The notes: generated by a model from the letters alone, not told the origin. Counted from the stretch's first letter, positions 17,472 through 25,278 are shown. The stretch: 33,517 nt of DNA from an uncultured Lentisphaerota bacterium (GCA_900321255.1 ONVK01000014.1:1-33517); one strand, 5' to 3'. Made by a program: numbers and translations.

Positions 17472-18099
17472 TTTTTGACTCCTTTATGCGTATTCTGTTC
17501 CAGATTGCCTCGTATGCGTGCCTTAGCGTCTGCTCGAGATCGCGCGTGAGGAAATGGTCTATGCGGGCCTGGACGAGCCCGTCCCAGATGGCGATCGAAA
17601 CGACCGCAACCTCGTCCGCGTCAACTTCCGCGCGAGCGCGGCCGGCGGCGATATCCGCAGCCACGGCGTTCCTGAACGCCGACATAGGGCCGCGATTCTC
17701 GTTCGCGAGAAGATCCTCGCGAACCTTCGCCATCGAATCGTCCGACCACTTGATCTGGCATTTCATCAGGCGGAAGAACTCCGCGCTCTTCGGATCGTCC
17801 ACCATGTGCATGGCGTTTTTGATCATCACGTCGGCGACGGCGGGGAATGTCAGCTCGCCGGTCGGCATCATCTCGTCGAGCTGCCGGCGGAACTTCGCAA
17901 GCGCCTCCTCGACGAGTTCGACGAGGAGCCGCTCCTTCGACTCGAAATGCCAGTACACCGCGCCCTTCGTCATCTTGAGCCGCGCGGCGATGTCGTTGAA
18001 GGTCGTACGCTCGTAGCCCTTCCTCACGAAAAGCGACAGAGCGCTCGCAAGAATCCTCCTGCGCGTCTTCTCTGCGTCCTCTTTTCTTCTACGGGCCAT
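17464..18099 (-). CDS. TetR/AcrR-family repressor, first gene of the efflux operon
   Basis: 211 aa. The N-terminal helix-turn-helix is clear (TFNDIAARLKMTKGAVYWHFESKERLLVEL, about residues 32-61), preceded by ILASALSLFVRKGYERT. The C-terminal ligand-binding domain contains EEALAKFRRQLDEMM and later helices, about the length of AcrR. Being the first gene of the pump operon and overlapping the adaptor by 8 nt, it most likely represses its own operon. A perfect 9-9 palindrome lies inside its promoter (18114-18135) and resembles the AcrR operator. Start: the ATG at 18099 lies only 11 nt after the -10 hexamer, so the mRNA should have a very short leader. The inducer is unknown, presumably a pump substrate. 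Confidence 0.92.
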   Translation of the reverse strand: MARRRKEDAEKTRRRILASALSLFVRKGYERTTFNDIAARLKMTKGAVYWHFESKERLLVELVEEALAKFRRQLDEMMPTGELTFPAVADVMIKNAMHMVDDPKSAEFFRLMKCQIKWSDDSMAKVREDLLANENRGPMSAFRNAVAADIAAGRARAEVDADEVAVVSIAIWDGLVQARIDHFLTRDLEQTLRHAYEAIWNRIRIKESKNG

Positions 18100-18110
18100 G
18101 ATGAGCGCAT

Positions 18111-18140
18111 ATTATACATACCTTCTGGTATGTATGTCAA
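18111..18140 (-). promoter_or_regulatory. Near-consensus sigma-70 promoter with TetR-type operator in the spacer
   Basis: On the minus strand TTGACA (18140-18135) is followed by an 18-nt spacer and TATAAT (18116-18111). The palindrome ATACATACC-TTCT-GGTATGTAT spans 18114-18135, covering the spacer, part of the -10 and one base of the -35. Its arms match the TACATACA-type arms of the AcrR operator. A repressor bound here would block RNA polymerase directly. It may also affect the divergent PHP gene, whose -10 is ~60 nt away. Confidence 0.8.
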
Positions 18141-18193
18141 GTGGGAACTTCAGTCTTTTCGGCAACGCCGACACGCAACTTCGCCGCCCGATT

Positions 18194-18202
18194 TGCTATA
18201 AT
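18194..18202 (+). promoter_or_regulatory. Extended -10 promoter of the PHP gene, near-leaderless
   Basis: TGCTATAAT, a perfect extended -10, ends 9 nt before the GTG at 18212. Its mRNA would begin within a few bases of the start codon. No -35 was recognised at the right spacing. Confidence 0.6.
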
Positions 18203-18211
18203 AGCGGCATC

Positions 18212-18973
18212 GTGAAGTTCGACCTCCATATACACAGCTGCCTTTCGCCCTGCGCGAACCTCGAGATGGCGCCGTCGGAGATAGTGCGCAAGGCCGTATC
18301 CGCGGGGATGGACGGCATCGCGCTCACCGACCACCAGTCGGCGCGCAACACGCCGGCGATCGCCGAGTGCGCGCGGCGCGCGGGGATCAAGTGCCTTTTC
18401 GGGATGGAGGTCCAGACCGCCGAGGAAGTCCACACCCTCGCGCTCTTCGACACCGTCGAACAGGCGCTAGAGATGACGGAGTGGGTGTACGCCGCGATGC
18501 CGAAGCGCGTAAACGACCCGGAGACGTTCGGCGACCAGCCGGTAGTCACGTGGGACGACGACATCGTAGAGATGGAATGGCGCATTCTCGCAATGGGCTG
18601 CCGGCGAACGATACCCGAGACGGCGACGAAGGTGCACGAACTCGGCGGGCTCTACATCGCCGCGCACGTCGACCGCGCGAACCACTCCGTCATAGGTACG
18701 CTCGGTATGATCCCCGAGCCGATGGTGGAATCGGAGCGGCAGCCGGGCGGCGGAAGGTTCTTCGACGCCGTCGAGCTTTCACGCACCGCCGACGAGTCCG
18801 TGTGGCTTCCGAAGATCGGAGACTACGCCGTGACTCGCTCGTCCGACGCGCACAACATCGAGGATGTCGCGAGAGTCTGGACCGAGGCCGAGGGCGAATT
18901 TTCCGTCGCAGGGCTGAAGGCGGTCTTCGCGGCAAAAGCGACGCGCATCTCCCCGCGGCTAACGTCGTTTTGA
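18212..18973 (+). CDS. PHP-domain metal-dependent phosphoesterase
   Basis: 253 aa from the GTG at 18212 (VKFDLHIHSCLSPC). Upstream in-frame ATGs would start before the promoter and give a nonsense N-terminus, so I reject them. The four PHP metal-binding motifs are visible: DLHIHS (residues 4-9), ALTDHQS, GMEVQT and AAHVDR, with SSDAH near the end. Such proteins hydrolyse phosphoesters with a trinuclear metal centre; relatives include RNase AM / nucleotide 3',5'-bisphosphate phosphatases and the PHP part of DNA polymerase III. The HSxLSPC start is common in stand-alone PHP proteins of anaerobes. It is the only plus-strand gene and is divergent from tetR. Substrate unknown. Confidence 0.87.
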   Translation: MKFDLHIHSCLSPCANLEMAPSEIVRKAVSAGMDGIALTDHQSARNTPAIAECARRAGIKCLFGMEVQTAEEVHTLALFDTVEQALEMTEWVYAAMPKRVNDPETFGDQPVVTWDDDIVEMEWRILAMGCRRTIPETATKVHELGGLYIAAHVDRANHSVIGTLGMIPEPMVESERQPGGGRFFDAVELSRTADESVWLPKIGDYAVTRSSDAHNIEDVARVWTEAEGEFSVAGLKAVFAAKATRISPRLTSF

Positions 18974-18976
18974 TGC

Positions 18977-18991
18977 GCCCTGCTTCAGGGC
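18977..18991. terminator. Perfect hairpin between convergent PHP and lpxI genes
   Basis: GCCCTG-CTT-CAGGGC, a 6-bp stem with a triloop. It starts 4 nt after the PHP stop codon and overlaps the lpxI stop codon at 18985-18987. Its position between convergent genes suits a bidirectional terminator, but neither side has a U-tract, so the call is weak. Confidence 0.35.
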
Positions 18992-19824
18992 CGCGTCGGC
19001 GCGGGGGGAAGGCCAGACTCGACGCCAACAATCGCGATATTGCTGCGGTCGGCGAAATCGACAACCGCCTCGCGGTCGAGAAGAAGAAGACGCCCTGCCT
19101 GGAACGCGAGCGCCGTGACGCCCGCCTTCTTCATGTTCTTGAGCGTCTTCAGGCCCACGACGGGAATGTCGAAACGCCAGTCGTGCCCTTCCCTCGCCGC
19201 CTTGCAGAGAACCGAGCCCCGGCCGAGCTTCCCAGCTCGTTTGATTGCGGCGTTCGTGCCCTCGAACGCCTCGACAGCGAGAACCATGCCCGCCTTGACG
19301 AGCACCGTCTGGCCGACATCGTGGCGGCCAACGTCGGCCGCGACCTGGAAGCCGCGCTCGACATCGGTCTTCTCCAAATCGGTAAGGCCGCGCTTCGTGA
19401 GGGCTCCTGCGCCTGGCAGATTGTCGTCCATGTATGAACTCGCGGGGATCATCCTAACGCCCGCCTTCTCGAACTCGGAGACGAGCTTCCCGAAAATCGT
19501 GTGCGCGTTCTTGACCGGCATCTCCTTGAGCCAGCCAAGGACGACTGGGCCGAACTTGCCGCGGAAAAGCGACATGGGGCTCACCTGCCCCGCAAGCACC
19601 GCGCCGTCGTAGCCCTGCTCGGCCGTCCAGCGTATCGCCTTGTCGCTCTCGCTGACGGCAAACGGAAAGACGTGGTCGGCCGCGCGCATCGTGGCGCGTT
19701 CGCACGATCCCTTCACTGCCATGACGTCGACTGTCGCGACGCCGGCCCGGCGCGCGCCCTCGACGAGAAGCCGCGGATATTCCCCGCCTGCGGCTATGAC
19801 GATGATCTTGTTCATGGCGGTCAT
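18985..19824 (-). CDS. lpxI: UDP-2,3-diacylglucosamine pyrophosphatase LpxI
   Basis: 279 aa, the full length of the LpxI (formerly DUF1009) family. It hydrolyses UDP-2,3-diacylglucosamine to lipid X in lipid A synthesis, replacing LpxH. Visible landmarks: [14 protein letters not shown] at the start, [17 protein letters not shown], the [15 protein letters not shown] segment, and the conserved [20 protein letters not shown] and [15 protein letters not shown] motifs, the former holding the family's active-site acidic residues. The ATG at 19824 overlaps the prfA stop (ATGA), so the genes are coupled; an internal ATG at residue 4 is an alternative. Its presence implies a lipid A-containing outer membrane. 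Confidence 0.93.
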   Translation of the reverse strand: MTAMNKIIVIAAGGEYPRLLVEGARRAGVATVDVMAVKGSCERATMRAADHVFPFAVSESDKAIRWTAEQGYDGAVLAGQVSPMSLFRGKFGPVVLGWLKEMPVKNAHTIFGKLVSEFEKAGVRMIPASSYMDDNLPGAGALTKRGLTDLEKTDVERGFQVAADVGRHDVGQTVLVKAGMVLAVEAFEGTNAAIKRAGKLGRGSVLCKAAREGHDWRFDIPVVGLKTLKNMKKAGVTALAFQAGRLLLLDREAVVDFADRSNIAIVGVESGLPPAPTRP

Positions 19825-20804
19825 CTGCTCTCCAGCGCCGCCTTTATGCGCTCATCGACGTCGTGCGCGTGAAGAGCGTCGAGAACAGCCCCAAGATCGC
19901 CGTCGATTATCCTGTCCAAGGAGTAGATCGTAAGCCCGATGCGGTGGTCGGTGAGGCGGTTCTGCGGAAAATTGTAAGTGCGGATCTTGTCCGACCTGTC
20001 GCCGGAGCCGCGAAGCGTCAGCCGATCGGCGCCGATCTTCGCCTCCTCCTCGCGGCGGCGGAAGTCGAGTATGCGCGCCTTCAGCGTCGCGAGGCACTTC
20101 TCGCGGTTCCTGATCTGCGAGCGCTCGTCCTGGCATACGGCGACGAGGCCTGTGGGGATATGCGTCATGCGGACGGCCGACTCGGTCTTGTTGACGTGCT
20201 GCCCGCCCGCGCCGCCGGCGCAGAAGAGGTCGATCCTGAGGTCCTTCTCGGGAATCTCGATCTCGTCCTCCTCGTCGGCCTCGGGAAAGACGACGACGGT
20301 CGCTGCGGAGGTGTGGATGCGCCCCTGCGCCTCGGTCTCGGGAACGCGCTGCACGCGGTGTGCGCCGGACTCGAAGCGGAAGCGCCCGTACGCTCCCTCG
20401 CCCTTCACGGTGAAGACAATCTCCTTGTAGCCGTCGAGGGACGTCGCGTTCGAGTTCATCACGACGACCTTCCAGCCCTGCGTCTCGCAGTAGCGGGAAT
20501 ACATGCGAAAGAGATCTCCAGCGAAAAGCGCCGCCTCCTCGCCGCCAGTCCCGGCGCGGATCTCCATCACGGCGTTGCGGCGCTCGAGGGGGTCCGGCGG
20601 CAGAAGCGCCGCGAGCACTTCCTGCTCGGTCGCCTCCTCAAGCTGGTACGCCGTCCACGCGTAGTCGAGCTTTTTGAGGAAAGAGTATTCGTCCAGGGCA
20701 GCGCGGTAGCGCTTCCTGTCCGACAAAACAGCGGGGTCGCCCATTTCCGCCTCAACGGACGGCAGGCGACCCAGCACGTTCTCGATCTGTTCCTTGTCGA
20801 CCAA
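19821..20804 (-). CDS. prfA: Peptide chain release factor 1, with shortened domain 1
   Basis: 327 aa. It terminates translation at UAA and UAG. The codon-recognition PxT motif is present as PET in [14 protein letters not shown], where RF2 would have SPF, and the peptidyl-hydrolysis GGQ motif is in [18 protein letters not shown]. The protein is ~33 residues shorter than E. coli RF1. The gap falls in the helical domain 1, between [15 protein letters not shown] and [21 protein letters not shown]; the rest aligns throughout. The start is taken as the TTG at 20804, 4 nt after the rpmE stop codon; there is no clear ribosome binding site, so translation is probably coupled to rpmE. Middle gene of rpmE-prfA-lpxI. 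Confidence 0.93.
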   Translation of the reverse strand: MVDKEQIENVLGRLPSVEAEMGDPAVLSDRKRYRAALDEYSFLKKLDYAWTAYQLEEATEQEVLAALLPPDPLERRNAVMEIRAGTGGEEAALFAGDLFRMYSRYCETQGWKVVVMNSNATSLDGYKEIVFTVKGEGAYGRFRFESGAHRVQRVPETEAQGRIHTSAATVVVFPEADEEDEIEIPEKDLRIDLFCAGGAGGQHVNKTESAVRMTHIPTGLVAVCQDERSQIRNREKCLATLKARILDFRRREEEAKIGADRLTLRGSGDRSDKIRTYNFPQNRLTDHRIGLTIYSLDRIIDGDLGAVLDALHAHDVDERIKAALESR

Positions 20805-20808
20805 AAGC

Positions 20809-21015
20809 TTACTTCGCGAACTTCGCGTAGCGCTTCTTGAAGGAGTCGACGCGGCCCTCGGTATCGACCATCGTCTTCTGCCCGGTGAAATAGGGGTGGC
20901 ACGCGGAGCAGGTGTTGACCGCCATTTCCTTCTTGGTGGAGCGCGTCTTGATGACGTTGCCGCACGCGCAGGTGATCGTGGCCTCGCCGTAGTTCGGGTG
21001 GATGTCTTTCTTCAT
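20809..21015 (-). CDS. rpmE: 50S ribosomal protein L31, zinc-binding type
   Basis: 68 aa from the ATG at 21015 ([20 protein letters not shown]). Four cysteines in CACG and CSAC (residues ~16, 18, 36 and 39) are the zinc ligands of the C+ type of L31; the YFTGQK motif and C-terminal [11 protein letters not shown] are typical. A longer reading from 21117 crosses the promoter and adds unrelated residues. It has its own promoter and leads into prfA and lpxI. The zinc-ligand form implies no need for a zinc-sparing paralogue here, though one may lie elsewhere. Confidence 0.95.
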   Translation of the reverse strand: MKKDIHPNYGEATITCACGNVIKTRSTKKEMAVNTCSACHPYFTGQKTMVDTEGRVDSFKKRYAKFAK

Positions 21016-21048
21016 GTCTTTTCTTTCCCTTTGCGAAATTGAGCGAAT

Positions 21049-21077
21049 ATTATACTCTATTCTGACCAACCGCGCAA
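21049..21077 (-). promoter_or_regulatory. Promoter of rpmE-prfA-lpxI
   Basis: TATAAT on the minus strand (21054-21049) with TTGCGC 17 nt upstream. The leader would be about 27 nt and carries the purine-rich AAAGGGAAAG before the rpmE ATG. This is one of the few promoters here with a normal leader. Confidence 0.6.
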
Positions 21078-21172
21078 GGGGGGAAGCCGGAAAATTTCCT
21101 CTTTTCACCCCTTCCAAGCATTCCGCTGTTTCCTACCCCTTGAGCAATATTCTTCGGATCCTAATTCTGTCG

Positions 21173-22684
21173 TCACTTCCCCTTCCCTATCTCCGGCAGC
21201 TTCTCTGGTCCTTCGTTGAGGGAGGTGATGATTTCGGCGTGGGGGAGGGCGCGGGAGCAGATACGGACTTCGTCGTAGGTCGGGGTGACGAATCCGCCGA
21301 GGATGAGCATCGGGGGCTTCTTCCACGACTTGGAGGTCTTCATCTCACCAAAGAGTGTGTCGTCCTGATAAAACCTGAGCAGCATGCCGCCGCCTGCCTT
21401 CTCGGCGGTAATGGTGTAGAGATGCTTCTGCCCGTCGACAAGCATCTTGCCGTGGCCGACCTTCTTAGACTCATCGAAAGCACCGATTCCCGACACCCAT
21501 TTCTTGCCATAGCGTGCCCATGTCCAGAATACGCTGTCGTCCTTGCTGTCTGAGGAAGATGCGATCTTGAAGATGTAATCGCCTTCCGAGCCAAGGCCCT
21601 TGTCCGTAGCAGAAGCCCAGACCTGGACTGTGAACGGAGCGAGCGGGACAGTCCCGGCGGGGAACTCCAACGGCGAGCCGGACTGAAGCGCGACAACGCC
21701 GTTCTCCGCCTTGGCATTGCCGTATTTGGACGGTGCGATGTTCCCGACGGAATCGGCGAAGCCGTTCGTGAAGGACCAGCGATGAACGATGCCAGAGTAA
21801 CCCGTTACGATGCGTGTGGACGTACGCCCTTCCGTGTCGTGAGGCTTCCTATCGTCCGTTTCTGTGTCGTTTTGATGCTGTGTATCAACAACCTGCATGT
21901 CTGCATCTGGCTGCGAGAGTGAGGCGAGGCGTTGTTCAACAAGGGTGCGCTTGAGTCCGTCAAGCTTGCCGTCGGCTATCGCCTTACGGTAGTAGTTGGC
22001 TGCGCGCTCGCGGAAGGCCGGCTCACCACCCGTGTAACTCGTCTTGTAGTCCCACCAGAAGTCGCCAAGTTCCGCCTTCCCGGCAGTGCCGTCTGCATCA
22101 CCCTTTGCCAGCCGTCCGACTTCTCCGCTCACCTTCGAGAACTCGGCAAGAGCACCCTTCCAATCCCCCAGAAGTGCCAGTGTCTCAGCATACTGACGCA
22201 GAACAGGATCTGTCTTTACCTGTCTGAGTTGGGACAAAAGCTTGCGAGAATCCTTGGCGGCCCTTACCTGCGCCTGCGCAAGCTGAAGTTGGGAGTTGAG
22301 ACGCGGTGCCTTGCGCGCGTTTTCCTTACTAAGCGCCGATGAAATGATATCGGCGATGTCGGACGGAGGAACGCCCTTGATATTTGTTTTTATCTGCTCG
22401 ATCGTGTCAGCAGCCTTGCCAAAGTTGCTGTCCTTGATGTAGTAGCCCACAGCACCGCGAAGGAAAAGGTATTTGACGGCCTCACTCTTCGCAGACTCCG
22501 AAAATTGGATCGAGATTTGGGCGACATCAGATGCGGACTTCGTTTTGCCCTTGTATTCCGCCAGGACAGGATTCATAAGCTCCGCAACAAGTGGTCTTGC
22601 CTCGGCAATTTCCTGTTTTGTGGGATATGCAATGGCAATCCCGGAGATGAGCGATGCGAACGCAGCGAAACCAAGTTTTTTCAT
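21173..22684 (-). CDS. Secreted protein with C-terminal LamG-like domain
   Basis: 503 aa with a signal peptide (MKKLGFAAFASLISGIAIA). Residues ~20-270 are helical and repeat-like, with features (ALLGDWKGALAEFSKV, ELGDFWWDYK, FRERAANYYRKAI) I associate with secreted proteins of Planctomycetes and relatives. A charged linker (QHQNDTETDDRKPHDTEG) leads to a concanavalin-like LamG domain (~300-495) beginning IVHRWSFTNGFADSVGN and ending YDEVRICSRALPHAEI, the typical last strand of LamG jelly-rolls that bind carbohydrate or protein. AGGAAAG lies a few nt before the ATG. The long structured leader upstream suggests regulation at the RNA level. It lies downstream of the kinase and ECF sigma genes, which may control it. 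Confidence 0.85.
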   Translation of the reverse strand: MKKLGFAAFASLISGIAIAYPTKQEIAEARPLVAELMNPVLAEYKGKTKSASDVAQISIQFSESAKSEAVKYLFLRGAVGYYIKDSNFGKAADTIEQIKTNIKGVPPSDIADIISSALSKENARKAPRLNSQLQLAQAQVRAAKDSRKLLSQLRQVKTDPVLRQYAETLALLGDWKGALAEFSKVSGEVGRLAKGDADGTAGKAELGDFWWDYKTSYTGGEPAFRERAANYYRKAIADGKLDGLKRTLVEQRLASLSQPDADMQVVDTQHQNDTETDDRKPHDTEGRTSTRIVTGYSGIVHRWSFTNGFADSVGNIAPSKYGNAKAENGVVALQSGSPLEFPAGTVPLAPFTVQVWASATDKGLGSEGDYIFKIASSSDSKDDSVFWTWARYGKKWVSGIGAFDESKKVGHGKMLVDGQKHLYTITAEKAGGGMLLRFYQDDTLFGEMKTSKSWKKPPMLILGGFVTPTYDEVRICSRALPHAEIITSLNEGPEKLPEIGKGK

Positions 22685-22919
22685 CCGATTCTTTCCTTTC
22701 GTTTACCTTCTGCAGTTTGAACTGCGACGGCGTCCAAAAGATAGACGCCCCCGCGCGCGTACCGCAGAGGCGACTGGTATGCCCGAAAGGAAACGCGACG
22801 CGGGGACGAAATCGGCATAGTGCGCCCAGAGGACGCGCCAAGACAATTTGTCTTTGCGTTGTGCCTTCCTTCCAGATGATTACCAGTCTTCCTGCGGGTC
22901 GGCAACTGACAGTATTATA
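22685..22919 (-). promoter_or_regulatory. Structured 5' leader with ribosome binding site sequestering helix
   Basis: An extended -10, TGCTATAAT, lies at 22922-22914, giving a leader of ~220 nt before the LamG gene. Within it the RNA can form nested helices: UUUCCUUUCG (22793-22784) pairs perfectly over 10 bp with CGAAAGGAAA (22701-22692), the ribosome binding site; UACC (22779-22776) pairs with GGUA (22707-22704); UCUGCGGU (22768-22761) with ACUGCAGA (22716-22709); and GGCGUC (22749-22744) with GACGCC (22734-22729). A second hairpin, GCAGUU-CA-AACUGC (22725-22712), would compete with the third helix. Further upstream is AAGACAA-A-TTGTCTT (22854-22840). A 74-codon frame (22905-22681) overlaps the region and ends at the ATG; I think it is chance. 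Ligand or signal unknown. Confidence 0.6.
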
Positions 22920-23044
22920 GCAAAATTCGCCGCTTGTGCGCGGAGAAAGTTCGCCTTTCGCCGCCAGCCGCCCCTTTCGGACAACCAGTCACCGTAATGT
23001 TACACGCGGGAGACGCGAGAGAATGACAGAAGAAATTAAAAATA
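22920..23044. other. Gap after the sigma gene with no clear feature
   Basis: Together with the leader above, this makes a 360-bp stretch without a gene. This part holds the upstream side of the extended -10 and a weak CCGC-GCGG stem. I see no open frame with a good start and no convincing terminator for the sigma gene. Confidence 0.5.
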
Positions 23045-23653
23045 TCAGAACTCAGACTCAATCGCGGCGATCATGCGCTCTACACGGGTCTTGGTCTGAG
23101 AGACGGAGTTGCGCGGAATTTTGAATTGGGCGGCAACTTCGCCGATTGGACGCTCATCCATTACATAAGCCCGGTAAACAGCCTTCGACTGCGGCGAAAG
23201 CGCCGTCTTCGTAAGCGCCCATTCAACCGCCGCCCTACGCCTCGCCAGCCGCCATTTCACGTCCACAACCGCCGCGGCATCGGAATCTACAGACGCCTCG
23301 ACTCCCGACCCGGGATCGTCGAGCGAGACACTCGCCCCCTCTCCGCGGGACTGGCGCTTGCGCCATCGGCTGACGAGTTCATTGCGGACAAGCGTAGCAA
23401 GATACCGACGGAACTTCCCCGCATCACCGCCGACTTTCACGCGGCCGTCGCGAAGCACTTCCACGAGCCGCATGAAAATTTCCTGCACGACGTCTTCGCT
23501 CTCGTCTTCGCTTCCGCGCTCCTCGGCAAACGCCCTGATCGCCGGTGCATACAGCTCGAAGAGCCGCGTCCATCCGGCTTCGTCGCGAATGCCGGTCCTG
23601 TCCGATGCGAGACGGACAAGCAGTGAAACAGGTGTATCAGGGAAGCTCGCCAT
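23045..23653 (-). CDS. ECF-family RNA polymerase sigma factor
   Basis: 202 aa from the ATG at 23653 (MASFPDTPVSLLVRL). Region 2 is visible in LFELYAPAIRAFAEERG and EDVVQEIFMRLVEVL, then a linker with a DPGSG stretch, then region 4 in LSPQSKAVYRAYVMDERPIGEVAAQFKIPRNSVSQTKTRVERMI, whose helix-turn-helix would bind the -35. The start overlaps the kinase stop as TAATG (A at 23653), and the kinase's terminal GGGGAGGAG serves as ribosome binding site, so sigma synthesis is coupled to the kinase. No anti-sigma gene is adjacent. The layout recalls PVC-type sigma factors that are controlled by a neighbouring Ser/Thr kinase rather than by an anti-sigma factor; that mechanism is inferred here. Confidence 0.88.
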   Translation of the reverse strand: MASFPDTPVSLLVRLASDRTGIRDEAGWTRLFELYAPAIRAFAEERGSEDESEDVVQEIFMRLVEVLRDGRVKVGGDAGKFRRYLATLVRNELVSRWRKRQSRGEGASVSLDDPGSGVEASVDSDAAAVVDVKWRLARRRAAVEWALTKTALSPQSKAVYRAYVMDERPIGEVAAQFKIPRNSVSQTKTRVERMIAAIESEF

Positions 23654-25278
23654 TACTCCTCCCCCAGCGCAAGCCTCAGCGTACTGTTCCATCCCCACTC
23701 TCCGACAAGCGAGCGCTCGGCAATATCGTCCGGCCCGAGCTGAACGTGTTTCGGCCTGCCCTTCTCGTCCGCGCCTTCCGTCTCGCGGCAGATCGTCCGC
23801 CCCTGCCCGACGACATCGTAGACGCCCCAGGCGTTCGGCTCCTTCGTCCGCACCCGACACGGCATCTTCGCCATGACGCTTTCCCACTTTGCGCCCTTCT
23901 CGGCGGCGTGTGCTTTCTTGTCGGCGACAGACGGACCCGCCACGCCGAGCGCAGACGCGTCCGCCGCGTTCGCGCCGCCGGCCGTAGACGCAATGGCAAG
24001 TTCATTTGTCGACGGAAGCCTGAAGCGCGTGCCGCGCGGCAGATGTGCCGCAAATCGGCGGTTGAGCTCGGATATGAACTTCGATATCTCCGTCAGCGAC
24101 ATGGCAACGGCTGGTTCGTTATCCGCGCCATCGCGCTTGTTGCCCGTGACGCGCAGCCACTCGGCGTTCGTAACGTGGCTTGCGCCGATCCAGAATGGCG
24201 CGGCAGACGTGCCGCGGCATTCGACCATCTCGATGCTGACGCCATCGCCAAGGTCGAAGGTGAGTGGAGTAGTGGAGGAGTGAGGGAGTGGTGGAGTGAG
24301 GGAGTGGGGGAGTGAGGGAGTGGGGGAGTGGGGGAGTGGGGGAGTTTTGTTTGGCAGTGTAGAGCGTGTAGAATAGAACAGCAAGGTGGACGCTATTACG
24401 GCCAGAAGGCTGCCGATAATTGCGAGGCGAGTCAAAACAGCCCTGCGTGGACGAACTGTGTTCGTCCGCACCTCCCGCAGAAACTCTGCCAACTTCACTG
24501 GTCTTTTCGCAGGGTCGGCGGCGAGCATCGGGGGGAGAAGCTTGCTCCACGTGTCTTCGAGCGGTTCGAGAAGCCGCAGCGCATCGGTTCCGGATTCGTA
24601 CCAGAGACCGGTCAAAAGTCGGAAGAAAACGACACCCAGCGAATATACATCGGATGCCGCACTCGCCTCTCCACCCTTCCTGGTTTCCGGAGCGAGATAT
24701 CCGCCAGTTCCCATGACGAGCCGACGCGCCGATTCCTCATCACCCGCGACGACCGTCTTCTCGACGCCGATCTCGCGCTTGATGCGTCCGTGTTCGTAGC
24801 GCGATATTCCGAAGTCGACAAGCACGGCATCGTTCTTCGCGTTGAGCAAGATGTTCGACGCCTTGACGTCACGGTGTACTATTCCTTCGGCATGGATGCA
24901 GTCAAGCGCGGATGCTATCGACTCAAGCCAGCGCAGACGGTCGGAGTCGGTGAACTCGTCCGGCGAAATATCCGCGAGCGTGCGCGGCTCGCCGTTTACG
25001 TCAAGCACGAGATCCATGACAAAATAGGCGGTGCCGTCCGGCATGACGCCGAGATCGAATACGCGCGCGACATTCGAATGCTCAATGCGCGCTAGGGCGC
25101 GTCCTTCGGCAAGGAATCGCTCACGCAGAAATGCGGCGTCGCCGTTTTCAAGGACGAATGTCTTCAGCGCATAGCGCGTCCCGAGCGCAAGATGCTCGAC
25201 TTCGTACACCTCGCCCATCCCACCGACGCCGATGCGCCGGACGATGCGGTAGCTGCCGACTGTTTCGCCCTGTTTCAT
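23653..25278 (-). CDS. Membrane Ser/Thr protein kinase with extracytoplasmic formylglycine-enzyme-like domain
   Basis: 541 aa. The N-terminal kinase domain (~1-270) has the glycine loop IGVGGMGEVYEVEH, YALKTF (lysine), HRDVKASNILL (~133-145), LVDFGISRY (~154), GTGGYLAPETR and DVYSLGVVFF, all catalytic residues present. A membrane helix (LTRLAIIGSLLAVIASTLLFY, ~287-307) follows, then a Pro/His/Ser-rich linker of simple repeats (PLPHSPTPSLPH type, ~312-335), then a C-terminal region with FWIGASHVTNAEWLRVTGN and LPRGTRFRLPSTNELAIA, which fits the FGE-sulfatase/SUMF1 fold. That fold is used as a sensor or binding domain in other PVC kinases. The ATG at 25278 follows GAAGGA closely. Coupled to the ECF sigma gene (TAATG), so likely a sensor kinase acting on that sigma factor. 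Confidence 0.9.
   Translation of the reverse strand: MKQGETVGSYRIVRRIGVGGMGEVYEVEHLALGTRYALKTFVLENGDAAFLRERFLAEGRALARIEHSNVARVFDLGVMPDGTAYFVMDLVLDVNGEPRTLADISPDEFTDSDRLRWLESIASALDCIHAEGIVHRDVKASNILLNAKNDAVLVDFGISRYEHGRIKREIGVEKTVVAGDEESARRLVMGTGGYLAPETRKGGEASAASDVYSLGVVFFRLLTGLWYESGTDALRLLEPLEDTWSKLLPPMLAADPAKRPVKLAEFLREVRTNTVRPRRAVLTRLAIIGSLLAVIASTLLFYSTRSTLPNKTPPLPHSPTPSLPHSLTPPLPHSSTTPLTFDLGDGVSIEMVECRGTSAAPFWIGASHVTNAEWLRVTGNKRDGADNEPAVAMSLTEISKFISELNRRFAAHLPRGTRFRLPSTNELAIASTAGGANAADASALGVAGPSVADKKAHAAEKGAKWESVMAKMPCRVRTKEPNAWGVYDVVGQGRTICRETEGADEKGRPKHVQLGPDDIAERSLVGEWGWNSTLRLALGEE
24262..24344. repeat. Simple tandem repeat encoding the kinase linker
   Basis: About 80 bp of GGGAGTG/GAGTGAGG units on the plus strand, read on the minus strand as alternating Pro, Leu, His, Ser and Thr between the membrane helix and the extracytoplasmic domain. 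Changes in copy number could alter the length of the linker or shift the frame. Confidence 0.75.

Noticed and set aside
21087..21098. Short palindrome GGAAA-A-TTTCC upstream of rpmE
   Set aside because: Five-bp arms in AT-rich sequence, no U-tract or operator-like context; likely chance.
22681..22905. 74-codon minus-strand frame ending ATGA-overlapped with the LamG gene
   Set aside because: It starts with TTG, shows no protein-like pattern, and the same bases form a nested set of helices; an RNA element explains the region better. Conservation at codon level would change this view.
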